From: CAZOZP01 sp964584325
Lineage (GTDB): Bacteria; Bacteroidota; Ignavibacteria; Ignavibacteriales; Melioribacteraceae
Direction: 5' to 3'
Assembly: GCA_964584325.1 (NCBI GenBank)
Contig: CAZOZP010000015.1
Span: 1-54,780, forward strand
Length of the DNA: 54,780 nucleotides
Shown: piece by piece, positions 1-8,097 of the stretch
Layout: the number at the start of each line of letters is the position of its first letter
Position numbering within the stretch: the first letter of the stretch is position 1
Position numbers and translations under genes: made by a program
The notes under the pieces: generated by a model
What the model saw: the letters and a program-made list of their open reading frames with translations, nothing else
Told to the model about the DNA's origin: nothing
Database searches by the model: none

Positions 1-2
1 TG

Positions 3-75
3 TGGGCAGAGACGGAATCGAACCGCCGACACAAGGATTTTCAGTCCTTTGCTCTACCGACTGAGCTATCTGCCC
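3..75 (-). tRNA. tRNA-Phe (GAA)
   Basis: On the minus strand the sequence folds as a complete cloverleaf. The 7-bp acceptor stem is GGGCAGA/TCTGCCC, the D arm contains AGCTC...GAGC, the anticodon loop reads CTGAAAA (anticodon GAA, phenylalanine), and the T arm contains GGTTCGATTCC. The discriminator base is A, followed by CA, so a full CCA end is not encoded. It lies downstream of hydA1 on the same strand but has its own promoter-like boxes just upstream. Confidence 0.97.
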
Positions 76-89
76 AAATCACGGTTCGA

Positions 90-117
90 AATATAATGAT
101 TAAATCTTTGATTGCAA
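90..117 (-). promoter_or_regulatory. sigma-70-type promoter of tRNA-Phe
   Basis: On the minus strand a TTGCAA -35 box (112-117) is followed after 16 bp by a TATATT -10 box (90-95), which puts the start of transcription about 8 nt before the tRNA. The same TTGCAA box precedes tRNA-Leu further right. This is a pattern match only. Confidence 0.5.
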
Positions 118-158
118 ATTCTTTTTTAATAAATCGAGGTTTTTCTTATTGTTAATCC

Positions 159-183
159 AAGCTCCGACTCTCGCTCGGAGCTT
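159..183 (-). terminator. hairpin after hydA1, possible terminator
   Basis: A perfect 9-bp stem (AAGCTCCGA at 159-167 pairing with TCGGAGCTT at 175-183) with a 7-nt loop lies 24 bp past the hydA1 stop codon. It is placed to end the long hydrogenase operon. No immediate T-run follows on either strand, so it is a weak intrinsic terminator or a 3'-end stabilising hairpin. Confidence 0.4.
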
Positions 184-206
184 GTGAAAATGCATAGTTT
201 ATTGCT

Positions 207-2120
207 TCACCCGATATATTTTCCGCGATTTATGTAATGTGTATGCAGAAGTTTATGAGATAACCGGCTGCAAGGTCCTTCTTTAAGAAATTCATTGTAT
301 ATCTGAACTACATGAGGATTTTCATGAGATTTCCTAATTTCAAGAGAACTGTCCTCATCGTATATTGCTTTAGCACGAAGTTTTCGTATTTCTTCATTTG
401 TTGGAATTGGTTGTCCTCCACCTCCAAGACAACCGCCGGGACAAGCCATAAACTCAATGAAATGGCATTTACTGAATTTTCCTCCTTTTTTAATGTCTTC
501 CATCACTTTTTTTGCATTTGCAGTACCATGCACTACAGCGGCTTTAAGTACTGCACCCTTTAACCAATTCCAGTCGGGCACCAAATGTTTTATGATTTCC
601 GGCACTTCCCCAACTTTTTCTATTGGTAGTTCAACATACTTTATTCCTTCAAATCCCCTAACAGGTATTATGTTTGCATTCTTAAATATATCCTCTGTTT
701 TTACTCCGCATATAAATTCAACAATTGTCCTTAAAGCTGCTTCCATAACCCCTCCTGTGGCGCCGAAAATTAATCCGGCACCAGAGGCTTCTCCAAATGG
801 ATTGTCGAAATGGCTTTTAGGCATCTCGGGTAAATGAATCCCTGCTTCCTTAATCATCTTTGCCATTTCTCTGGTAGTAAGTCCGTAATCTACATCTTTA
901 AATCCGCTGGAATCCATTTCAGGACGGTTGCACTCAAATTTCTTTGCAGAGCAAGGCATTACTGCTACGCTCACAATCTTTGACGGATCAACATTAATCT
1001 TCTTAGAATAGAATGTTTTGATTAATGCACCAAACATCTGCTGCGGCGATTTTGCCGAACTTAGATTATCAATATATTCAGGATAAAAATGCTCGAGGTA
1101 TTTTACCCATCCGGGAGAACAACTTGTGAATTGTGGAAGGGCTACCGGCTTTTTCTCAACAATAGCTTTATAAAGCCGTAAAATTAACTCAGTGCCTTCT
1201 TCAATTATTGTAAGGTCTGCCGTGAAGTTAGTGTCAAAAACAGCATCAAACCCGATTCTCTTTAGAGCAGTATTTAGTTCCATTGTCATCGACCTTCCCG
1301 GAGGCAAACCGAATTCTTCTCCGATTGCTGCTCTTGGAGAAGGAGCTGTTTGTATTACAACATGCATTTCAGGATTATCAATTGCTTCCCAAATTTCATC
1401 GGATGGATCCTGTGCATGCAGCGCCCCAGTCGGACACCGGTTTATACATTGGCCGCAATTAATACAGATAACATCCGACAGAGGCTTATCCATAAAAGTG
1501 CTGATATGAGTTTCGTAGCCTCTGTTTACCGCTTCAAGTACGCCTACTTCTTGCAGATCGATGCAAGTTCTCACACATCTTCGGCAGTTTATACACTTGC
1601 TCATATCCCTGACAACTGAATAAGAGGAATTATCTACAGGGTAAGCCGGTTCTTTAACATGACCATAATTATATGTATCAACTCCATATTCCTTGGCAAG
1701 CATTTGCAGCTCACAGTTACCGTTTCTAACACAAGAGTAGCATTCACCGTAATGTTCACTCAGAAGTAGGTCAAGCACATCTCTCCTGGCTTTCCTAACT
1801 AATGGGGTTGATGTTTTTATTTTAATTGGTGCTGTTATTGGAAAAGCACAAGAAGCTTGGAGAGTTCGCATCCCTTCCACTTCTACCAGACATATTCTGC
1901 AAACACCTGCCACGCATAAATCATCATGATGACAGAGTGTAGGTATGTGTATTTGATTCTGCCGACAAGCTTCAAGTATAGTAAATCCAAAAGGAACTGA
2001 AAATTTCTGGTCGTTGATCTCAACAGAAATCTTTGCGCCTATTGAATCCGGATTTGCGGGAGGTTCAACAACATGCGCCTGCTGACTAACCGGAGCTCGT
2101 AATTTTTCACTGCTTTCCAT
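207..2120 (-). CDS. hydA: [FeFe] hydrogenase catalytic subunit HydA (set 1)
   Basis: Catalytic subunit of an NADH-linked trimeric [FeFe] hydrogenase (637 aa). Domains in order: NuoG-like [2Fe-2S] domain (Cys around residues 50-90), His/Cys [4Fe-4S] site (HYGECYSC), two [4Fe-4S] motifs (CINCRRC and CINCGQC), then the H-cluster domain with TSCSPGW (about 332), MPCSAKKFE (about 388) and FMACPGGC (about 558), and a small-subunit-like C-terminus. The first H-cluster motif has Ser where most family members have the second Cys of TSCCPGW. A frame-open start exists at 2132, but the ATG at 2120 has GGAGGG at ideal spacing, so it is preferred. The start overlaps the end of hydB1 by 14 bp. The hydEFG maturases are not in the window. 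The role is secure; direction and physiological partner are inferred. Confidence 0.93.
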   Translation of the reverse strand: MESSEKLRAPVSQQAHVVEPPANPDSIGAKISVEINDQKFSVPFGFTILEACRQNQIHIPTLCHHDDLCVAGVCRICLVEVEGMRTLQASCAFPITAPIKIKTSTPLVRKARRDVLDLLLSEHYGECYSCVRNGNCELQMLAKEYGVDTYNYGHVKEPAYPVDNSSYSVVRDMSKCINCRRCVRTCIDLQEVGVLEAVNRGYETHISTFMDKPLSDVICINCGQCINRCPTGALHAQDPSDEIWEAIDNPEMHVVIQTAPSPRAAIGEEFGLPPGRSMTMELNTALKRIGFDAVFDTNFTADLTIIEEGTELILRLYKAIVEKKPVALPQFTSCSPGWVKYLEHFYPEYIDNLSSAKSPQQMFGALIKTFYSKKINVDPSKIVSVAVMPCSAKKFECNRPEMDSSGFKDVDYGLTTREMAKMIKEAGIHLPEMPKSHFDNPFGEASGAGLIFGATGGVMEAALRTIVEFICGVKTEDIFKNANIIPVRGFEGIKYVELPIEKVGEVPEIIKHLVPDWNWLKGAVLKAAVVHGTANAKKVMEDIKKGGKFSKCHFIEFMACPGGCLGGGGQPIPTNEEIRKLRAKAIYDEDSSLEIRKSHENPHVVQIYNEFLKEGPCSRLSHKLLHTHYINRGKYIG

Positions 2121-3312
2121 TGTACCCTCCATTTGCGTTGCTGAATATTTCCTCCTTAAAGTTTTCGAGTATCGAAAGAAATGAATTTGGGCTTGATTGT
2201 CCTAATCCACACTTTGATGCTACCTGCATTGTTCGTCCTAATTCCTTTAGTTTTTTCAAATAGCTGAAAGTAATCAGATTCGATTCAATCATTTGCACTC
2301 CCTCAAGAAGTTTAACATTACCTATTCTGCAAGGTGTGCATTGACCACATGACTCTTCAACAAAAAATTCCATATAGTTTTTAAGAATTTTTAGCATATT
2401 CCTGGATTCATTAAAAATCATTACTGATCCACCAGTTGGAACATCTTCGAACCCGATTGTTCTGTCAAATTGTGTTTTAGGAAGACAAACACCTGAGGCT
2501 CCGCCTACCTGCACAGCTTTTGTGCTTTTAGCTTCAACTAATTCAAGTAATTCAGATATTTTTGTGCCGAATGGCAGTTCATATACTCCCGGTTTACCAC
2601 AGTCTCCGCTTATGCTAAGAAGTTTCGAGCCGCTTGATTTATCAGTACCAAACTTATTAAACCACTCACCTCCCTTAATAATAATATGAGGAATAGAGGC
2701 CAGAGTTTCAACATTATTTACTATTGTTGGATTACCCATAAAACCTGTGTTTACCGGATATGGCGGACGGTTTCGGGCTTCTCCCCTGCATCCTTCCAGA
2801 GATTCGATCAGAGCAGTTTCCTCTCCGCAAACGTACGCTCCGGATCCCAATCTGATTGTAATGTCAAAATCAAATCCGACTTTTCCGCATATACCTTTTC
2901 CCAAACAATTTTCTTTTTTCATCTCTTCTAAATAATCCTGGAGAGAATCAAGTAGATACTCATATTCTCCTCTTAAATACAAAATACCTTCAGAAGCATT
3001 TATTGTATATCCGGCGATAACCATTCCTTCAAAAACAAGTTCCGGATACTCCATTAAAAGCACCCTGTCTTTAAATGTACCGGGCTCGCCTTCATCTGCG
3101 TTACAAACTACATATTTTTTATCGCTTTTAGCTGCAGCTGCAATCATCCATTTAGTCGCTGTAGGAAATCCTGCACCGCCTCTTCCTTTAAGCTTTGAGG
3201 TTTTTATTTCTAAAAGGATGTCTTCGCGGGGAGTTGCGAGAGCTTTTTTTAAACCCTCACTTTTTTCATATCGTGAAAAAATTACAGGCCCTGTTCTAAG
3301 TTTCTGTTCCAT
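2107..3312 (-). CDS. hydB: NADH-binding hydrogenase subunit HydB, short form (set 1)
   Basis: NuoF-like flavoprotein (401 aa) expected to carry FMN and NADH and pass electrons to HydA1. Visible motifs are GRGGAGFPTATKW (43-55), CNADEGEPG (70-78), GAYVCGEETALIESLEG (158-174) and the [4Fe-4S] ligands SCGQCTPCR (about 321) with a further Cys near 368. Unlike the HydB of set 2 it has no N-terminal thioredoxin-like [2Fe-2S] domain and no C-terminal 2x[4Fe-4S] ferredoxin domain, so it matches the size of respiratory NuoF. This suggests a simple NADH-dependent rather than ferredoxin-bifurcating enzyme, which is an inference. A GGAGG site precedes the ATG, and hydC1 ends 9 bp upstream. Confidence 0.9.
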   Translation of the reverse strand: MEQKLRTGPVIFSRYEKSEGLKKALATPREDILLEIKTSKLKGRGGAGFPTATKWMIAAAAKSDKKYVVCNADEGEPGTFKDRVLLMEYPELVFEGMVIAGYTINASEGILYLRGEYEYLLDSLQDYLEEMKKENCLGKGICGKVGFDFDITIRLGSGAYVCGEETALIESLEGCRGEARNRPPYPVNTGFMGNPTIVNNVETLASIPHIIIKGGEWFNKFGTDKSSGSKLLSISGDCGKPGVYELPFGTKISELLELVEAKSTKAVQVGGASGVCLPKTQFDRTIGFEDVPTGGSVMIFNESRNMLKILKNYMEFFVEESCGQCTPCRIGNVKLLEGVQMIESNLITFSYLKKLKELGRTMQVASKCGLGQSSPNSFLSILENFKEEIFSNANGGYNGKQ

Positions 3313-3321
3313 TATTCCCTC

Positions 3322-3795
3322 CTATTTTAGATTGCTTAATATTTCCACGGCTTTCTCAGGAGTCAGTCGGGAATAAACCTTGTCGTTTACCAGCATCGCA
3401 GGTCCTTGGTCACACATCCCGAGGCAATTTGCAAACTCAAGAGTTATCCTATTGTCTTTTGTAGTTTCTCCGAAATCTATTCCCAGTTCGCGCCTAATGG
3501 CATTTGCCACTACATCTTTTCCGGCAAGGTCACAGGTTATAGTTCGGCAAAGTCTGACAATAAACCTTCCCTTAGGTTTAGTATTAAGAAATGAATAAAA
3601 AGAAATAACACTATAAATCTCAACAGGATGAATATCAAGATATCTGGCAATTTCCTGTTGTGCATATTCAGAAATATATTTATATTTTTTCTGCACTTCC
3701 TGGAGAATAGGTAATAAAGCCGAACGGTCTGAACCATATTTCTGTGTCCAAATCTCTATCTGTCCGGTTAGCGAATTCTTTTCTGTTAAAAGCAT
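3322..3795 (-). CDS. hydC: hydrogenase [2Fe-2S] subunit HydC, NuoE-like (set 1)
   Basis: Thioredoxin-like [2Fe-2S] protein of the NuoE/HydC family (157 aa, normal length). The four cluster ligands are visible as Cys83 and Cys88 (LCRTITC) and Cys124 and Cys128 (NCLGMC). The N-terminal half is the usual helical bundle. It should form the third subunit with HydB1 and HydA1 immediately downstream. A G-rich run (GGGGGGG) lies just before the ATG as ribosome-binding site. The gene follows a lone receiver gene by 8 bp, so set 1 is likely co-transcribed with the regulators upstream. Confidence 0.92.
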   Translation of the reverse strand: MLLTEKNSLTGQIEIWTQKYGSDRSALLPILQEVQKKYKYISEYAQQEIARYLDIHPVEIYSVISFYSFLNTKPKGRFIVRLCRTITCDLAGKDVVANAIRRELGIDFGETTKDNRITLEFANCLGMCDQGPAMLVNDKVYSRLTPEKAVEILSNLK

Positions 3796-3803
3796 TTCCC
3801 CCC

Positions 3804-4175
3804 CTATTTCTTTTTTAGTAAATTTTGGACTTTCTGAATCAATTCATCAGGAGAAATTGGCTTTTCGACAAAATCATCAACAGGAACCATTTCGCTGTTT
3901 CCAAAATCAAATCCGATTGCTTTTGATATGGAGGTGTACATCAGAATGGGAGTTGTAATTTTTTCTTTTCGAAGTTTCTGGGCAAGGAAAAATCCATCGT
4001 CAGGTTCGTTCATCATTACATCAAGAATGATTAAATCCGGTTTGTTCCCCTGTATTATCCTATACCCGTCATCCGGATTTCCTGCAGAAACGACACTGAA
4101 ACCTCGGGATTTAAGTACAAGCTTACTGGCTTCAACTATGTCGGGGTCATCGTCAATGATTGCAATTAAGGCCAT
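3804..4175 (-). CDS. single-domain response regulator (receiver only)
   Basis: CheY-like receiver of 123 residues with no output domain. It shows the acidic pocket (IIDDDPD), phospho-acceptor Asp in LIILDVMM, the conserved Thr/Ser region (MYTS) and Lys in VEKP. The ATG at 4175 is chosen over an upstream GTG because GGTGGGAG sits at the right distance. Without a DNA-binding domain it probably acts as a phosphorelay intermediate or through protein contacts. It lies between the receiver-PAS-kinase gene and hydC1, which suggests a role in the hydrogenase signalling chain. The partner is not shown by the sequence. Confidence 0.88.
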   Translation of the reverse strand: MALIAIIDDDPDIVEASKLVLKSRGFSVVSAGNPDDGYRIIQGNKPDLIILDVMMNEPDDGFFLAQKLRKEKITTPILMYTSISKAIGFDFGNSEMVPVDDFVEKPISPDELIQKVQNLLKKK

Positions 4176-4202
4176 AGTAACTCCCACCTTTTGGTTAGAT
4201 AT

Positions 4203-5681
4203 TTATTTATTTATAGGCAAATAAACTCTAAATGTACTACCTTGTCCGAATATACTATCTACTTCTATTTTCCCGTCATAGGACTCTATGAGTCTCTTAA
4301 CAATCGATAAACCAAGCCCTGTTCCACTAATCCCTTTGGTTTTTTCATTCTTGGCTCTAAAAAATTCCTGAAAAAGATTCTCCGTTTCTGAAGGTTTCAT
4401 TCCGATACCTGTATCAGATATCTCTGTTACAATATAATTGAATGAAAAATTAAAAGAAACCTTTATTTCACCATTTTCTGAATTATATTTTACCGCATTG
4501 CTTAAAATGTTTGTAAATATTCTGTTTATTTCATCTTTATCAGCAAAAATTTTTGGCAACTCAACAGACGAATCAAAAACCACTCTCAAATTTCTCTTAA
4601 TGATTTCAAGTTCAAGAAAAAGCAGAATTCCCTTAATAATTTCACAAATATCAATTTCTTCAATGTGTTTAATTTTTGTCTTCATTTCAAGTCTTGATAT
4701 ATCAAGCAGATCATTAACTAAATCCAGAGCTGATGTAAGTCTTATCAGAGAACGATCAAGAAATTCAGATTTCTTTTGTTCTTCAAGATCGAAAGCCGGG
4801 TCCAGCAAAATCTTGATATAACCCAATACAGCAGCAATTGGAGTTTTCATTTCATGCGCCACCATTGAAACGAATTGATTTTTAACCATTTCGATTTTCT
4901 TTGATTCAGTAATATTTCGTGTTACAATGATAATTCCGGCAAGTGACCCGTCCTGATGTCTTACTGATGACAAACTTGCTTCAGTTATAAGTTCACTTGG
5001 TTTCACCTGAACTTCACAGGAATGAGCAACAACTGAATCAGCCGGCGACTCGATCATTTGCTTATATAATTCCATAACTTCAGGAGGGAACTTATCTGTA
5101 ATGATATTACCTATATTTATACTGTCCCAATTAAAATGTCGGAGTGAACTGTTATTATAATAAACTACTTCACCTGTTAGATTAATTACTAATACACCAT
5201 TGTTGATTGATTTGATAATTGCACTTAACCTGCTTTGTTCGTCGGCAAGCTCAAGTAGTCTTTTTTCCCTTTCCAACTTTAGTTTTTCAGTATCTAAAAT
5301 TAAATTCCTGTGAGATATACCTTTCTGAACCTGAAACAACAACTCCTCGGTAGTAAAAGGTTTAGGTATATATCCGAATGCACCGATTCTCGTCGATTCA
5401 ACAGCTGTTTCATAACTTGCAAAAGCAGTTGCAATAAAACATACTGTATTAGGATACTTTGCCTTGATTTGCTTCAGCACTTCGATACCCCCAATATCTG
5501 GCATTTTCAGATCAATAATAGCAAGGTCATATTCCTTACTTAATCCGAAATGTAATCCCTCCGTTCCGTTTTGAGCAGAATCGACACAAAAACCTTCACC
5601 TTCGAGCAACCTTTTAGTTCCGATTCGGATACCGGCTTCATCATCAACAACCAGTATTTCTGGCTTATGAATTTCGCTCAT
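4203..5681 (-). CDS. hybrid receiver-PAS-histidine kinase
   Basis: Cytoplasmic sensor kinase of 492 residues. Domain order: receiver (about 6-125, acceptor Asp57 in AIIDLKMPD), short coiled coil (about 130-152), PAS (about 153-265), HisKA with phospho-acceptor His276 (VAHEMKTP), and HATPase with N box (NILSNAVKY) and G boxes (DTGIGM, GTGLGLS). No membrane segment is visible, so it senses an internal signal or receives phosphate through its own receiver. An N-terminal receiver suggests it is a middle step of a relay. Its start overlaps the stop of the upstream receiver gene by 4 bp (ATGA). Confidence 0.9.
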   Translation of the reverse strand: MSEIHKPEILVVDDEAGIRIGTKRLLEGEGFCVDSAQNGTEGLHFGLSKEYDLAIIDLKMPDIGGIEVLKQIKAKYPNTVCFIATAFASYETAVESTRIGAFGYIPKPFTTEELLFQVQKGISHRNLILDTEKLKLEREKRLLELADEQSRLSAIIKSINNGVLVINLTGEVVYYNNSSLRHFNWDSINIGNIITDKFPPEVMELYKQMIESPADSVVAHSCEVQVKPSELITEASLSSVRHQDGSLAGIIIVTRNITESKKIEMVKNQFVSMVAHEMKTPIAAVLGYIKILLDPAFDLEEQKKSEFLDRSLIRLTSALDLVNDLLDISRLEMKTKIKHIEEIDICEIIKGILLFLELEIIKRNLRVVFDSSVELPKIFADKDEINRIFTNILSNAVKYNSENGEIKVSFNFSFNYIVTEISDTGIGMKPSETENLFQEFFRAKNEKTKGISGTGLGLSIVKRLIESYDGKIEVDSIFGQGSTFRVYLPINK

Positions 5682-6085
5682 TTTAAGTAAAAGCTGTTAA
5701 GTTTTTTGATTACTTCTTCCACAACAATTGGTTTATAAAGAATACCGTCAGATTTTATCCACTCTCTTTCTTCTTCTGTGGTTACACTAAATTTGTAACC
5801 AGTTTCATAGGCAGAGGATGTCAGAATATATACAGGAATTCGTTTTCCTAGAAGAGTATTCTTTATTTTATGGCAAAGTATAAATCCGGAATCATTATGC
5901 TCCATTATTAAATCAACTATTACAGCATCAGGCTTAGACTCTTCAAATTTTTCGAATCCTTCTTTAGCAGTCTCTGCTGTAATAACTTCTACACCTTTCA
6001 TTTCCATTAACATTTTGTGCTGTTCAAGCAGGTCGGTATCATCATCCACCAGCAATATGCGCTTGATCTTGTTAATTAACTCCAT
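5678..6085 (-). CDS. single-domain response regulator (receiver only)
   Basis: Receiver protein of 135 residues with acidic residues in LLVDDDTD, acceptor Asp in VIVDLIMEH, and Lys in LYKPIV. It has no output domain. A GGAG site lies 5 nt before the ATG. It is 11 bp downstream of the Fe-S sensor kinase and overlaps the receiver-PAS-kinase by 4 bp, so it is well placed to carry phosphate between these two kinases. That pairing is inferred from gene order only. Confidence 0.88.
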   Translation of the reverse strand: MELINKIKRILLVDDDTDLLEQHKMLMEMKGVEVITAETAKEGFEKFEESKPDAVIVDLIMEHNDSGFILCHKIKNTLLGKRIPVYILTSSAYETGYKFSVTTEEEREWIKSDGILYKPIVVEEVIKKLNSFYLK

Positions 6086-6096
6086 TTTAACTCCGT

Positions 6097-8070
6097 CTAT
6101 ATCAGGTTTTTAGGTAATTTAACTGTAAAGACAGTCCCCGTTCCTGGAAAACTGTCAAAAAAAATATCTCCTTTATGCATCTTTACAATTCCATAACTAA
6201 TAGCCAATCCTAACCCTGTTCCTTTACCTATGCATTTTGTAGTAAAAAAAGGGGTAAAAACTCTATCAGTATTTTCAGAATTTATTCCGCAGCCGGTATC
6301 TATTATTTCAATTTTAACAAATTCATTTTCGGAAAAAAGATTTAGTGAAACACTTCTGTCTATACTTTCCTCTAATGCTTCAAAGGCATTTGTAATTAGA
6401 TTAATCATTAACTGCTTAATCTGCTCTTCATCTGCTGTCACAAAGTAGTCTGCGGCCTCAGGATTAAAATATATTTCAACATTTTCCCATTGGGGATTAA
6501 TCTGAAATTGCTTCAATATTTTAGAAATCAAAACTGCGATATCAAACTTAACTAATTTAAGCTTTCCTTGTCGTGCAAAATTAAGCAGGTTTGAGACAAT
6601 ATTGCGACATCTGGCTGTTTCATCAAGAATGAGTGAAAGATCTTCGGAGGCTGTTGCCGGCACTGGAGCTTTTTCAAGGTCACGTTTTAACATTGATGCA
6701 TAAAGCATTATTGTACCTAGAGGGTTGTTAATCTCGTGAGCAATTCCTGCAGCAAGCTGGCCAATCGAAGCCAGTTTCTCAGCACTTTGAAGCTGATCTT
6801 TTGTAGTCCGTAGATCAAGAAGAGTTTTCTCCAGCCTGTCTATGAGAAAAGGAAGACACATATCTTTTTCAGCTAAACCTTTTGCGATAGCCACAGCATA
6901 TTCTCTGCAAGTAGGATATCCACATGCTCCGCAATTCAGTTCATCCTTAGGCGAATATTTGTTTGTTTCATTAAGTATATTTCTAATTGTTTCTTCAGAA
7001 GGCATCGGACGTCTTTTGGGGTTCGGATTAAATTTCCGATTAAGATCTAGAACCCTGCTGTTATATATCTCGCTCTGCCATATCTTTTTGTCTGTATGTG
7101 GAGAAGATCTCCTGATAAAATCGATTACTTTTTCACGTCTCGAATAATAATTTAGCTTACTGTCAATTGCCGGCCCCGAGATACAACCTTCGCAGAAAAG
7201 AATATCAATAAATTTGGATCTTATTTTTTTGTTTTTAATTTCATCAATAATCTCTAAGACTTTCTCTTTACCTTCAACAATTATTATTTCACGATTTAAG
7301 ATATCGTTTGATAAATCAGCTGATTTTATAAGTCCCCCTGCTAAAGGAAAAGACTTGCCATAAAGTGAAAGAGGTGGATCGAAGAAACTTTCTTCAAACT
7401 TATTAATATCTATTTTTTGTTTATCAAGTATTTCTTTAATCTCTGAAAAAGTTAGTACTGCATCTATAATATTTTCAACTTCATCATCTCCGTACTCACT
7501 CTTCTTGGCAATACAAGGTCCTATAAAAACAACCTTTAGGTTTTCATCGTATTGTTTCCTTAAGTATTTCCCCAGAGCTATCATTGGAGATACGATAGGA
7601 GCCAGATTTGGCACTAACTCCGGATAGTATTTCTCTATGTAGTTATATACTGCCGGACAAGCAGATGATATGATGACATTCTGAGAATTTGAATCAAACA
7701 ATTCTTTATACAAACCACTAATCAAATCCGCACCGAAAGCAGTTTCACAAACTCTTGCAAACCCTAAATACTTCAATGCTGAAATCAACCTTCCTGATTC
7801 TTCAGGGAAGGATGCAGCAAAAGACGGGGCAAGAATTGCTACAGTATTTTCTAATGGAAGTATCTCATTAAGAACTTTATCTATATCACTCTTTATTTTT
7901 TTTGCGTTCTGCGAGCATACTTTAACACAGTGACCGCATTCGATGCATCTTTCATACATTACCACAGCCTGACCGTCAACAACCCGTATAGCTTTTGCCG
8001 GACATTCTCTGATGCAACTATAGCATCTTTTGCAATTTTGTCCTATCGTTGATACAATAGATTCACTCAT
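6097..8070 (-). CDS. hydrogenase-like Fe-S sensor histidine kinase (HydS-type)
   Basis: Cytoplasmic kinase of 657 residues fused to a hydrogenase-derived sensor. Order: two [4Fe-4S] ferredoxin motifs (CKRCYSCIREC, CIECGHCVKVC; residues 13-52); a domain like the large-subunit C-terminal part of [FeFe] hydrogenase (about 75-300); a third Fe-S motif CGACGYPTC (380-388) with Cys405; HisKA with His445 (GIAHEINNP); HATPase (GTGLGLA). H-cluster positions read SSACPAV (135-141), GPCIAKKSE (184-192) and FCEGC (292-296). The four ligand-type Cys are kept, while the proton-transfer Cys position is Ala, as described for sensory hydrogenases. It probably senses H2 or redox state rather than turning over H2. 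It lies between hydA2 and the receivers, with GGAG before the ATG. Confidence 0.88.
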   Translation of the reverse strand: MSESIVSTIGQNCKRCYSCIRECPAKAIRVVDGQAVVMYERCIECGHCVKVCSQNAKKIKSDIDKVLNEILPLENTVAILAPSFAASFPEESGRLISALKYLGFARVCETAFGADLISGLYKELFDSNSQNVIISSACPAVYNYIEKYYPELVPNLAPIVSPMIALGKYLRKQYDENLKVVFIGPCIAKKSEYGDDEVENIIDAVLTFSEIKEILDKQKIDINKFEESFFDPPLSLYGKSFPLAGGLIKSADLSNDILNREIIIVEGKEKVLEIIDEIKNKKIRSKFIDILFCEGCISGPAIDSKLNYYSRREKVIDFIRRSSPHTDKKIWQSEIYNSRVLDLNRKFNPNPKRRPMPSEETIRNILNETNKYSPKDELNCGACGYPTCREYAVAIAKGLAEKDMCLPFLIDRLEKTLLDLRTTKDQLQSAEKLASIGQLAAGIAHEINNPLGTIMLYASMLKRDLEKAPVPATASEDLSLILDETARCRNIVSNLLNFARQGKLKLVKFDIAVLISKILKQFQINPQWENVEIYFNPEAADYFVTADEEQIKQLMINLITNAFEALEESIDRSVSLNLFSENEFVKIEIIDTGCGINSENTDRVFTPFFTTKCIGKGTGLGLAISYGIVKMHKGDIFFDSFPGTGTVFTVKLPKNLI

Positions 8071-8097
8071 TTTTTCTCCGGGAAAATTATCCGGGAA

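Noticed and set aside
312..837. Plus-strand open frames opposite hydA1
   Set aside because: They overlap the well-supported hydA1 entirely, lack ribosome sites and have no recognisable product; shadows.
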